This document shows, piece after piece, positions 56,846 through 64,000 of a stretch of DNA of 64,000 nt. The stretch's first letter is position 1. The number at the start of each line of letters is the position of its first letter. The position numbers and the translations under genes are program-made. The stretch spans positions 806,001 through 870,000 of the forward strand of contig NC_011661.1 in the NCBI RefSeq assembly GCF_000021645.1. Direction: 5' to 3'. Below the pieces are notes generated by a model. The model was not told the DNA's origin. It did no database searches and saw only the letters and a program-made list of their open reading frames with translations. Origin of the DNA: Dictyoglomus turgidum DSM 6724 (lineage in GTDB: Bacteria; Dictyoglomota; Dictyoglomia; Dictyoglomales; Dictyoglomaceae).

Positions 56846-57424
56846 ATGAGAAGGATAAAAGCGGTTTTAGGTCTTGTATTTATAATTCTTTTTTTTGTCT
56901 CTGTAGTTAATGCTCAAACAACTCAGACCCAAACTCCAAGAAGAGGTTTTATGTCTCAAGAGGTGCAATATTTGACAAGATTGATAAGAGACTTGAGAGA
57001 ACTGGATAAGGATAAAAAAGTTGCCATAACAAAAGATCAGGCTAGGAAGCTTATTTCTATTCTTCAAGAGCTTGGGAAAATGAGTGAATTACCTAAAAAA
57101 GAGGCTGATAAATTTATTAGTCGCATTGAGGGGACACTTACAGATGCACAATTAACTTATCTTGATAAACTACAGATAGAGAGGCAAAAGAGAATAGAAG
57201 AAATGAGACAAAAAATGTCTCAGCAACAATCTTCCTCGCAACAGCCTCAATTTAACCCTCAGTTGAGAAATCAACAGAATTTTCAAATGAGTGAAAGAGA
57301 AAGACAAGAATTTCAAAAATTTATGGATGCTTGGAGTAAAGGAAAACCATTAAATCCTTTTTATCATTTATCTATTTATAAGAAACAACTTAACGATCTT
57401 ATTGATTACTTAAAGAAAAAATAA
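56846..57424 (+). CDS. Small secreted Gln-rich helical protein of the efflux operon
   Basis: No family recognised. 192 residues with a clear signal peptide ending VVNAQ, a helical region with [31 protein letters not shown]-like pattern, a low-complexity stretch rich in Gln, Ser and Asn (about 125-150), and a conserved-looking end. GGAGGTGG precedes the ATG, 12 bases after the permease. It could be a periplasmic accessory or sensor of the pump. Confidence 0.75.
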   Translation: MRRIKAVLGLVFIILFFVSVVNAQTTQTQTPRRGFMSQEVQYLTRLIRDLRELDKDKKVAITKDQARKLISILQELGKMSELPKKEADKFISRIEGTLTDAQLTYLDKLQIERQKRIEEMRQKMSQQQSSSQQPQFNPQLRNQQNFQMSERERQEFQKFMDAWSKGKPLNPFYHLSIYKKQLNDLIDYLKKK

Positions 57425-57467
57425 GAAAATTAAAATGGAAAAATATTTGAGGGGGAGGTTGATGTTG

Positions 57468-58952
57468 ATGTATATTCTTGCCTTGGATCAAGGTACTACA
57501 AGCTCAAGAGCTATTATTTTTGACCAATTGGGAAATGTTATAAGTGTGGCTCAAAAGGAATTTCCTCAAATTTTTCCGAAGTCTGGCTGGGTAGAACACA
57601 ATCCATGGGATATATGGAATTCTCAAAGGGAAGTAATGATTGAGGCAATAGAAAAGGCAAAAATAAAACCTAAAGAAATTTCTACTATTGGAGTTACAAA
57701 CCAAAGGGAAACTACTATTGTGTGGGACAAACATACAGGACAACCCATATATAATGCTATAGTCTGGCAATGTAGAAGAACTGCAGATTACTGTGAAGAA
57801 TTAAAAAGAAATGGACTTTCAGAGGTTATTAAAGAAAAAACTGGACTTGTCATAGATGCGTATTTCTCAGGTCCTAAGATAAAGTGGATTCTTGATAATG
57901 TACCCGAGGCAAGAGAAAAGGCTGAAGAAGGAAGATTGCTTTTTGGTACTGTGGATACATGGCTTATATGGAACTTAACAGGAGGAAAAGTGCATGCTAC
58001 AGACTATACTAATGCATCCAGGACTATGTTATTCAACATAAAAAATTTAGATTGGGATGATGAACTTTTGGAGATAATGAATATTCCAAGAAGCATGCTT
58101 CCTAAAACCTTCCCCTCCAGTTATTTTTATGGAGTCTGTAATATTTTTGATGGTGTGGAGATTCCCATAACAGGAATAGCGGGTGATCAGCAGGCAGCTT
58201 TGTTTGGACAGTGTGGCTTTGAAGAAGGAGTTGTGAAAAACACCTATGGAACGGGATGTTTTATCCTTCTTAATACGGGTGAAAATATTAAATATTCTTC
58301 AAAGGGATTAATAACTACTATTGCTTATGGAATTGGAGAAAAAGTTAACTATGCATTGGAGGGTAGTATTTTTATAGCAGGAGCGGTAATTCAGTGGCTG
58401 AGAGATAATCTTGGACTTATTAAGAGTTCTTCAGAAAGCGAAATCTTAGCTAAGATGGTTGAGGATAACGGTGGGGTATATTTTGTTCCAGCCTTTGTAG
58501 GGCTTGGAGCACCTTATTGGGACATGTTTGCAAGAGGTTTAATTATTGGACTTACCAGAGGGGCAAAGAAGGAACATCTGGTGAGAGCTGCTTTAGAATC
58601 CATAGCATATCAAACTAATGATGTAGTAGAGCTTATGGAGCAAGAGACAGGTATTAAAATAAAAGAATTAAGAGTGGATGGAGGTGCTTCAGCAAATAAT
58701 TTTCTCATGCAGTTTCAATCAGATATTTCTAATTTAAAAGTTATAAGACCTTATATTACTGAAACTACCTCTCTTGGAGCAGCTTTTCTCGCAGGTCTTG
58801 GAGTAGGGATATGGAAAGATCTTGATGAAATTAAGAGAATTTGGAAAGAAGAAAAGGTATTTACTCCTTGTATGCCTGAGGAAAAAAGAAGATATTATTT
58901 ATCAAAATGGAAGGAAGCTGTGAATAGGTCTAGAGGTTGGGATAAGGAATGA
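57468..58952 (+). CDS. glpK: Glycerol kinase
   Basis: ATP-dependent FGGY kinase forming glycerol-3-phosphate. From ATG 57468 it has 494 residues starting [18 protein letters not shown], with the [33 protein letters not shown] and the late [17 protein letters not shown] motifs. Two earlier in-frame ATGs exist (57435, 57462), but GGGGGAGG at 57451-57458 is best spaced for 57468. No glpF or glpD is adjacent. Confidence 0.96.
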   Translation: MYILALDQGTTSSRAIIFDQLGNVISVAQKEFPQIFPKSGWVEHNPWDIWNSQREVMIEAIEKAKIKPKEISTIGVTNQRETTIVWDKHTGQPIYNAIVWQCRRTADYCEELKRNGLSEVIKEKTGLVIDAYFSGPKIKWILDNVPEAREKAEEGRLLFGTVDTWLIWNLTGGKVHATDYTNASRTMLFNIKNLDWDDELLEIMNIPRSMLPKTFPSSYFYGVCNIFDGVEIPITGIAGDQQAALFGQCGFEEGVVKNTYGTGCFILLNTGENIKYSSKGLITTIAYGIGEKVNYALEGSIFIAGAVIQWLRDNLGLIKSSSESEILAKMVEDNGGVYFVPAFVGLGAPYWDMFARGLIIGLTRGAKKEHLVRAALESIAYQTNDVVELMEQETGIKIKELRVDGGASANNFLMQFQSDISNLKVIRPYITETTSLGAAFLAGLGVGIWKDLDEIKRIWKEEKVFTPCMPEEKRRYYLSKWKEAVNRSRGWDKE

Positions 58953-58959
58953 TATTTTT

Positions 58960-58985
58960 GGAATAAAAAATAGAAAAAGCACGTC
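58960..58985 (+). promoter_or_regulatory. Candidate ECF-sigma promoter of the stress cassette
   Basis: GGAAT (58960-58964), a 17-base spacer, and CGTC (58982-58985) resemble promoters read by ECF sigma factors (GGAAC/T and CGTC). The site is 39 bases before the Spy-like gene, whose operon encodes an ECF sigma factor, so autoregulation is plausible. No other promoter-like sequence is seen in this gap. Confidence 0.5.
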
Positions 58986-59023
58986 AAATGCAGTAAGAAG
59001 GTGTAAAAAGGGAGGTGGTAGAC

Positions 59024-59665
59024 ATGAAAAAGGTTGTAAAAATATTGGGGGTAGTTTTAGTACTGCTAACAATGATGTTGGCTTTTTCGTATGCTTCTTC
59101 ATTTAGAAGTACGCCTGTGGTGCAAAGAGAAAGGATAAGAGTGATTGAGAGAGATAGATTAATGCTCCAAAATAGTTTGCAGTTCTCTCAGGAATTTAGG
59201 AATCTGATAAGAGAGAGGGATAGGATCCAAGCTCAGATTCAACTTCTTTTAAGAAGTGGAAAGGTAAATTCTGATGAACTTCAGAAATATTTGACTCAGT
59301 TAGAAGATATAGAGAACAAGCTTTTTGCTGAATTTAAAAAGGATCTTATAAATAATCTTTCTAATGCTCTGAAGCTCAAGGAAGAGCAAAGACAAAAAGT
59401 AGCGGAAATATTAAACAAGTATATGGATGATATTAGAAATCTGAGGATAGAATTAAGGAATAAAAATTTAGAGATGAGGGCTTTAGGTATTAATGAACAA
59501 AGTAAGCAAAGAGAGATTAAAGATAAGATACAGAAGCTAAGAAATGAGATAAGGGAAAAAAGAACTGCTATGCTCAATGAGTTGAAGCAAGTACTTGACC
59601 AAAATCAATTTAGGATCCTTACAAGAATAATGTGGAGATATAATATAAAGATTAAAGTATTCTAA
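59024..59665 (+). CDS. Spy/CpxP-like exported helical protein
   Basis: A 213-residue protein with a signal peptide ending near AFSYA, then almost entirely charged helix. A segment with LKEEQRQKVAEILNKYMDDIRNL, then paired helices and DQNQF, recalls the Spy/CpxP fold (L-T-x-x-Q motifs), which holds envelope proteins under stress. GGGAGGTGG precedes ATG 59024. The ECF sigma factor follows 23 bases later. The family call is tentative. Confidence 0.65.
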   Translation: MKKVVKILGVVLVLLTMMLAFSYASSFRSTPVVQRERIRVIERDRLMLQNSLQFSQEFRNLIRERDRIQAQIQLLLRSGKVNSDELQKYLTQLEDIENKLFAEFKKDLINNLSNALKLKEEQRQKVAEILNKYMDDIRNLRIELRNKNLEMRALGINEQSKQREIKDKIQKLRNEIREKRTAMLNELKQVLDQNQFRILTRIMWRYNIKIKVF

Positions 59666-59688
59666 ATTTTTGAAAAGAAGGGAAAAAT

Positions 59689-60360
59689 ATGGAAAAAAGT
59701 ATAATTAATGTAATTAAAGGAAAGTACCCCCTTTCAACTCATACCTCCCAGCCGTCTCCCCTCGGCTGGGAGGAGAAAAATAAGCTTTCTGATCAGTCTT
59801 TGATATCTTTGATAAAGAATGGAGATAAAGAGGCCTTTAATATATTAGTAAAAAGGTACGAAAAGAAGGTCTTGAACATTCTTTATCTACAATTGGGGAA
59901 TATTCCTGATTTAGAGGATCTTGCTCAAGAGGTTTTTATTAAAATTTTTAAGAATATCAAGGGATTTAGAGGAGAGGCAAAGTTTTCTACTTGGATCTAT
60001 AGGATTACTATGAATGTGGCTTATGATTATAAAAGGAAAAATAAAGAAATGTATTCCTTAGATGAGCCAATGAAGGAGGATGAAGAAGACACCTTTGAAA
60101 AAGTTATTCCCAGCGAAGAAGAAGATCCTCTTTCGGTAGTAGAGAGAGAGGATATAAGAAGTAAATTACAAAAATTGATAAGAGAACTTCCTAAGGAATA
60201 CCAAGAGGTTTTAATTTTGCGAGAGTATGAAGGACTATCTTACGAAGAGATCTCAAATATTCTTAAATGTCCTGTGGGCACTGTAGAATCTCGCCTTTTT
60301 AGAGCAAGAAGGGAGTTAAAAGAAAAGTTGTTAAGGGAAGTAGGGAGTTATGCGTTGTAA
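59689..60360 (+). CDS. ECF-type RNA polymerase sigma factor
   Basis: A 223-residue sigma factor with region 2 (LEDLAQEVFIKIFKNIKG, FSTWIYRITMNVAYDY) near residues 75-120 and region 4 (LPKEYQEVLILREYEGLSYEEISNIL, GTVESRLFRARRELK) near 165-215, and no region 3. The core begins only about residue 34; the first 30 residues are unlike the family and are coded in part by a GC-rich hairpin (59744-59773). A zinc-finger anti-sigma gene overlaps its end by 11 bases. Confidence 0.93.
   Translation: MEKSIINVIKGKYPLSTHTSQPSPLGWEEKNKLSDQSLISLIKNGDKEAFNILVKRYEKKVLNILYLQLGNIPDLEDLAQEVFIKIFKNIKGFRGEAKFSTWIYRITMNVAYDYKRKNKEMYSLDEPMKEDEEDTFEKVIPSEEEDPLSVVEREDIRSKLQKLIRELPKEYQEVLILREYEGLSYEEISNILKCPVGTVESRLFRARRELKEKLLREVGSYAL
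59744..59773. repeat. GC-rich palindrome inside the sigma factor gene (REP-like)
   Basis: CCTCCCAGCCG and CGGCTGGGAGG form an 11-bp perfect stem around TCTCCCCT. It is 30 bases, exactly ten codons, and stands out from the AT-rich surroundings. Only one copy is in the window. Its sequence and frame-neutral length fit insertion of a small palindromic element into a tolerant N-terminal tail. Confidence 0.6.
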
Positions 60361-60790
60361 AGAGGTAAGAAGACTTCTTTCCGCATATATAGATGGGGAA
60401 GTATCTCCCGCAAAAAGGATGGAGATAGAAGAGCATCTTTCTTATTGCCTTGAGTGTAAGAAGGAGTTGTTAACTCTTGAAAAATTAATAAAAGAACTTC
60501 ATGAAATTCCTGAGATAATACCCTCGGAAGATTTCTCTAAAAGGTTATGGACCAAAATAGCCCTTGGAGATGAAAGAAACACATCTTATATCAATTGGAG
60601 GAAAATTTTTATAGTTTTGGGTACTGCTGCCATATTTTTGGGTTTGATTTTTGTTATTCAAAGCTATTTTAATCAGTTTTTGAGCAAACAAAATAATACT
60701 TATGTATATTATGAATTACATGGAAAAATGATTAATTCTACTTTTACCCGTGAAAATAACTTAGTTGAATTGGTTATATTTAGAGAATAA
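60350..60790 (+). CDS. Zinc-finger (zf-HC2) anti-sigma factor
   Basis: A 146-residue protein with an N-terminal anti-sigma zinc domain (MRCKEVRRLLSAYIDGE and H-x3-C-x2-C in HLSYCLEC), one membrane helix (about 85-105) and a short outer domain. It should hold the adjacent ECF sigma factor at the membrane until a signal removes it; RseP (10872) is a candidate protease. The outer domain is only about 40 residues. Confidence 0.9.
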   Translation: MRCKEVRRLLSAYIDGEVSPAKRMEIEEHLSYCLECKKELLTLEKLIKELHEIPEIIPSEDFSKRLWTKIALGDERNTSYINWRKIFIVLGTAAIFLGLIFVIQSYFNQFLSKQNNTYVYYELHGKMINSTFTRENNLVELVIFRE

Positions 60791-60792
60791 CA

Positions 60793-61785
60793 ATGAATAA
60801 AATTCTCTCCACCACATTAGTTGTCTTATTTTTCATTCCTATATTTGCTATTGACCCTATGGAAATAATCAAAAACTATGGTTTAAATAGTGGCAAGATT
60901 TCCTATGAGGGGATAGAAGTGTCGATCTTGTTTGATAATCCTGATTTTCCAAAAACAAGTATGGCAAAGGTTATTGCTAACGGCAAATATATGGTCAGGA
61001 GAGATTTTCTTTCTCCTCCCTTTATGCTCGGAAGAATCAACATAGATGATGGAAAGTTTCAATATGATTTTGATCCTAAGAAGAATTTGGTTAAGATCTC
61101 TCCCTCAAGTACTATCTTTTTAAATAAAGACGAAATAAATAAGAGGTTAAATCTTATTAAAAAGAATTTCTCTACTAAATTAGAGAGAGAAGAGGTATAT
61201 CTTGGAAGAAAGGTTTATGTTTTGACTATTAGTTCTGTATATACTAAAAAGGTTGTTTTAAGGCTTTGGATTGATAAAGATAAGTATATTCCTTTAAGAA
61301 TTGACAAATATAATAGTGATGGAGTTTTGATTGGAAGAATAATGTTTGTTGAGATAGGCTTTAATCCTAAATTGCAAAATGATCTATTTGATTCGAATAT
61401 CCTTAAGGATAAAAATGTGAAAATGGAGGAAACAAAATTAAGGGAAGAGAAATTAGAAAATGCAAGTGTGCCTTCGGAACTTTCCTTAGGATATTCCCTT
61501 ATTAAGTATTATACCATATGGGAGAGAGATGATAAGTTTACTCATTACTTCAAGTATACTGACGGCTTAAATGATGCGTCTCTTTTTAAGGGATTAATGC
61601 CTTTTAAGCTTCCAGGAAAACCTACGGATATAGATAATTTTCATGTCTTTTATGATTCTAATGTTTTGTGGAAGTCTATTTCTTGGGTTGATGGAGATAA
61701 TTTTTACTTGCTCATAGGCGATTTTCCAAAGGATTATTTAAGTAAAATAATTTCTACTTTTATAAAAGATCCTGTTGTTAAATAA
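60793..61785 (+). CDS. RseB/MucB-like exported regulator
   Basis: A 330-residue protein with a signal peptide, then a half-open barrel like MucB/RseB and LolA (YEGIEVSILFDNPDFPKTSMAKVIANGKYMVRRDF..., KLEREEVYLGRKVYVLTI), and a C-terminal domain. RseB-like proteins bind anti-sigma factors in the periplasm and sense lipid or protein stress. It follows the anti-sigma gene by 2 bases. Its 3' end overlaps the convergent glycosylase gene by 48 bases. Confidence 0.8.
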   Translation: MNKILSTTLVVLFFIPIFAIDPMEIIKNYGLNSGKISYEGIEVSILFDNPDFPKTSMAKVIANGKYMVRRDFLSPPFMLGRINIDDGKFQYDFDPKKNLVKISPSSTIFLNKDEINKRLNLIKKNFSTKLEREEVYLGRKVYVLTISSVYTKKVVLRLWIDKDKYIPLRIDKYNSDGVLIGRIMFVEIGFNPKLQNDLFDSNILKDKNVKMEETKLREEKLENASVPSELSLGYSLIKYYTIWERDDKFTHYFKYTDGLNDASLFKGLMPFKLPGKPTDIDNFHVFYDSNVLWKSISWVDGDNFYLLIGDFPKDYLSKIISTFIKDPVVK

Positions 61786-62409
61786 ATACCTCCTAAGGAA
61801 ACAATGGTTTGGACATTTCTTGCAACTTCTCTTTCCGTGTTCTACAATTAAAGCATGATATTCTTGAAAGAGCTGATATATGGGAAATAGAGAATTGTGA
61901 AATATTTTTTGCCAATCCTCATAAGGTAGGTCAAAGCTACCTATTCCTAAGCATGAAAAAATCCTCTTTGTATAATTGTCTATCACAAAGACAGGCCTGT
62001 TGAAAACGTAAAGTAAAATTGAATCTACAGTTTCTTTTCCTAAACCTTTTATCTTAAGTAACTCTTCTCTTAATTCTCTGGTAGGATTTCTATTCATGGC
62101 TAAAAGATCTCCGTGGTATTCTTTTACAAAATAATTGATAAAATTCTTTAATCTTTGAGCCTTTATTTTATAGAAACCTACTGGTTTTATTAATACAGAG
62201 AGTTTTTCCTCGTTAAGGGAATAAAGTTTAAAAGGATCAAGCAAATTTTCCTCTTTGAGATTTCTTATAGCTTTTTCCACGTTTCTCCAGTTAGTAGCTT
62301 GAGTCAAAATTGCACCAATGATTACCTCAAAAGGTGTATCTGCAGGCCACCAGTATTGAGGTCCATATTTGTCAAAAAGTACTTTAAAAATGTCTTCAAT
62401 TAGGTTCAA
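61738..62409 (-). CDS. Endonuclease III-like HhH-GPD DNA glycosylase
   Basis: A 223-residue base-excision protein with the N-terminal FEVIIGAILTQATNWRNVEKA helix, HhH motif LLKIKGLGKETVDSILLY with the catalytic Lys, and FVIDNYTKR with the catalytic Asp. In the C-terminal loop it has C-x2-C-x3-C only, in place of the usual four-cysteine C-x6-C-x2-C-x5-C cluster, so an iron-sulfur centre may be altered or lost. It starts at TTG overlapping the purH stop. Confidence 0.88.
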   Translation of the reverse strand: MNLIEDIFKVLFDKYGPQYWWPADTPFEVIIGAILTQATNWRNVEKAIRNLKEENLLDPFKLYSLNEEKLSVLIKPVGFYKIKAQRLKNFINYFVKEYHGDLLAMNRNPTRELREELLKIKGLGKETVDSILLYVFNRPVFVIDNYTKRIFSCLGIGSFDLPYEDWQKIFHNSLFPIYQLFQEYHALIVEHGKRSCKKCPNHCFLRRYLFNNRIFYKSRNYFT

Positions 62410-63902
62410 TGTCTAAAGTGTCTTGAAGATATCATTACTAAGATGATTCCGTGTCTTTCGGCTGCTTCTATGACCTCGTTGTCCCTTATAGAACCTCCAG
62501 GTTGTATTATGGCTTTTATTCCGTATTTTGCTGCTATTTCTATAGAATCTGGGAAAGGAAAGAAGGCGTCTGATGCAAGGTAGGCTCCTTTAGCTTTTTC
62601 TCCTGCTTGTTCTAAAGCAATTTTTACTGAATTTACTCTATTCATTTGTCCCGCTCCTATGCCTAAGGTTTGCTTCTCTTTACTTACTACGATAGCATTT
62701 GATTTAACATGTTTTACCACTTTTAGTGCAAATATTAATTCTTCTATATCCTTTTCTGTGGGCTTATGGGATGTCTTAACCTCATGGTTATCAAAGAGGA
62801 TTCTGTTAAAGGTCTGGATTAAAAATCCCCTTCTAAGGGATCTTATCTCAAAGGGGTTTTCTAATATATCTTCTCTATATCTTAAGACCCTTAGATTTTT
62901 CTTTTGAGAAAAGATCTTTAAGGCTTCTTCTTTGTAAGAAGGCGCTACTATGACTTCAAAAAAGTGTTTTATAACTTCTTTTGCCAAATCCTCTCCCACT
63001 TCAAAATTACATGCTATGATTCCTCCATAGGCTGAAACAGGATCCCCTTCAAAGGCTTTAATAAAAGCCCTTAAAGTATCATTGTCAGAAGCAACACCAC
63101 AAGGGTTATTATGTTTTATTATAGCTACAGTAGGTTCGTTAAATTCTTTTATTAGGTTCCAGGCAGAGTCAGTATCTAACAAATTATTGTATGAAAGCTC
63201 TTTTCCCTGGTATTGAATAAAAGGTGGGTCTTCATCATCTAACATGTAAAATCCTGCTTTTTGTTGGGGATTTTCCCCATACCTTAGGTCTAATTTTTTA
63301 GTGAGATAAAGGGCAATATTCTCTTCTAAATTTTGAGCAAGATAGCCTGATATAATATTGTCATAAATACTGGTTAAAGAAAAGGCTCTTATAGCCATTT
63401 TTCTTCTAAATTCTATATCATCTCCACCCTTTTCTAAATAATCTATAACTTCCTCATAATATTTGGGGGATGGAACTACAAGTACATGAGGAAAATTTTT
63501 AGCTGCAGCTCTAAGAAGTGAAACTCCACCAATATCTATATTCTCAAGAGCTTCTTCTAAGGTTACATTTTCTTTTTTTATTACTTGCTGGAAAGGATAT
63601 AGATTGCATACTACTATATTAATAACAGGTATACTTTCTTTCTCAAGATCCTCTATGTCCTTTGGATTATCTCTTCTTGCTAATATTCCTGCAAATATTT
63701 TGGGATGTAGGGTTTTAACTCTTCCTCCAATAAGTTCAGAGAAGCCTGTAATTTCTGAGGTTTCTTTTACTTTAAAGCCATATTCCCTAAGATATTTTGC
63801 AGTAGAGGATGTGGCAATAAGACCATATCCTAGATTTACTATTTTGTTACAAAGTTTTTCAAGGTCTGTCTTATCCCAAACGCTGATAAGAGCGTACTTC
63901 AT
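62406..63902 (-). CDS. purH: Bifunctional AICAR formyltransferase/IMP cyclohydrolase
   Basis: Last two steps of de novo IMP synthesis. The 498-residue protein has the N-terminal MGS-like cyclohydrolase domain (ALISVWDKTDLEKL, GGRVKTLHPKI, VNIVVCNLYPF-type) and the C-terminal transformylase with LDLRYGENPQQKAG, IKHNNPCGVA, KSNAIVV, GIGAGQMNRV and the ending DAFFPFPDSIE...QPGGSIRD...HFRH. Ribosome site AGGAGGG is upstream of the ATG. Confidence 0.97.
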   Translation of the reverse strand: MKYALISVWDKTDLEKLCNKIVNLGYGLIATSSTAKYLREYGFKVKETSEITGFSELIGGRVKTLHPKIFAGILARRDNPKDIEDLEKESIPVINIVVCNLYPFQQVIKKENVTLEEALENIDIGGVSLLRAAAKNFPHVLVVPSPKYYEEVIDYLEKGGDDIEFRRKMAIRAFSLTSIYDNIISGYLAQNLEENIALYLTKKLDLRYGENPQQKAGFYMLDDEDPPFIQYQGKELSYNNLLDTDSAWNLIKEFNEPTVAIIKHNNPCGVASDNDTLRAFIKAFEGDPVSAYGGIIACNFEVGEDLAKEVIKHFFEVIVAPSYKEEALKIFSQKKNLRVLRYREDILENPFEIRSLRRGFLIQTFNRILFDNHEVKTSHKPTEKDIEELIFALKVVKHVKSNAIVVSKEKQTLGIGAGQMNRVNSVKIALEQAGEKAKGAYLASDAFFPFPDSIEIAAKYGIKAIIQPGGSIRDNEVIEAAERHGIILVMISSRHFRH

Positions 63903-63930
63903 TTTTCTACAGACCCTCCTATAACTCTAT

Positions 63931-64000
63931 TTATTGTTTTTTAAATTCATCAGGGTTTAAATCTTGAAGAAGCTTAGTTAATTCTTCTTCAGCACTATAC
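63931..64000 (-). CDS. 3' end of an unidentified gene upstream of purH
   Basis: Read on the minus strand, an open frame enters from the right edge and ends at TAA (63931-63933), 28 bases before purH. Its last residues, SAEEELTKLLQDLNPDEFKK, are charged and helical. Too little is visible to name it; a purine gene is possible from position. Confidence 0.45.
   Translation of the reverse strand, partial: YSAEEELTKLLQDLNPDEFKKQ

Overview
The window is AT-rich, almost fully coding, and reads as chromosome from a thermophilic diderm bacterium, most probably Dictyoglomus. The reasons are strong AGGAGG-type ribosome sites, frequent AGA/AGG codons, Lys/Glu/Ile-rich proteins, Firmicutes-like housekeeping gene order next to a full outer-membrane and lipid A cluster, and a 562-residue GH13 amylase that matches what I remember of Dictyoglomus thermophilum amylase 2. 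The genus call is inference; no database search was possible. I see no insertion sequence, prophage, CRISPR array or rRNA.

Layout. 1-8149 (+): end of a DegV-like gene, a SpoIIIAA/R3H ATPase, then tmk, darA-like, holB and ricT in the Bacillus order, a predicted PD-(D/E)XK protein, rarA, and a lipoprotein of the divergent polysaccharide deacetylase family. 8091-10827: a divergent pair, an intracellular amylase (-) and a PfkB sugar kinase (+), sharing a short control region with an 18-bp inverted repeat. 10872-15649 (+): rseP, ispG, rny, ymdB, spoVS and a strong terminator. 15710-25013 (+): rpmE, thyX, tdk, yqhQ, prfA, prmC, Sua5-type tsaC, ywlE-like, rpiB, glyA, upp, murA, recalling the Bacillus rpmE-tdk-prfA-ywl-glyA-upp region.

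25014-45598 (+) is the envelope block: a TamB-like gene split by a frameshift at a 9-T run, an Omp85/BamA protein with about eight POTRA units, a small second Omp85 protein, two Skp/OmpH chaperones, lpxD, lpxC, fabZ, lpxA, lpxB, an LpxB-like paralogue, an MsbA-like ABC exporter, a Gfo/Idh/MocA oxidoreductase, a small exported helical protein, lptB and a DUF3084 protein. No recognisable LpxH/LpxI/LpxG, LpxK or WaaA is present. 45613-50978 (+): archaeal-type proS, dut, an EF-G-like GTPase, a DUF951 protein and proB, ending in a hairpin that contains the proB stop codon. A tRNA-Ala(CGC) lies on the minus strand at 51004-51078; its promoter overlaps a candidate promoter for the next operon.

51222-57424 (+) is a MacAB/TolC-type efflux operon with two TolC-family genes, one apparently lacking the beta-barrel strands, and a small secreted Gln-rich protein. 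glpK follows. 59024-61785 (+) is a probable envelope-stress cassette: a Spy/CpxP-like helical protein, an ECF sigma factor carrying a GC-rich hairpin in its coding sequence, a zinc-finger anti-sigma factor and an RseB-like protein, preceded by an ECF-like promoter. The right end (-) holds an endonuclease III-like glycosylase with an unusual cysteine pattern, purH and the tail of one more gene.

No wholly new system stands out. The best leads are the split TamB gene, the eight-POTRA BamA, the barrel-less TolC, the ATT start of rny, the probably leaderless lptB, the stress cassette and its ECF-like promoter, and the PD-(D/E)XK gene among replication genes.
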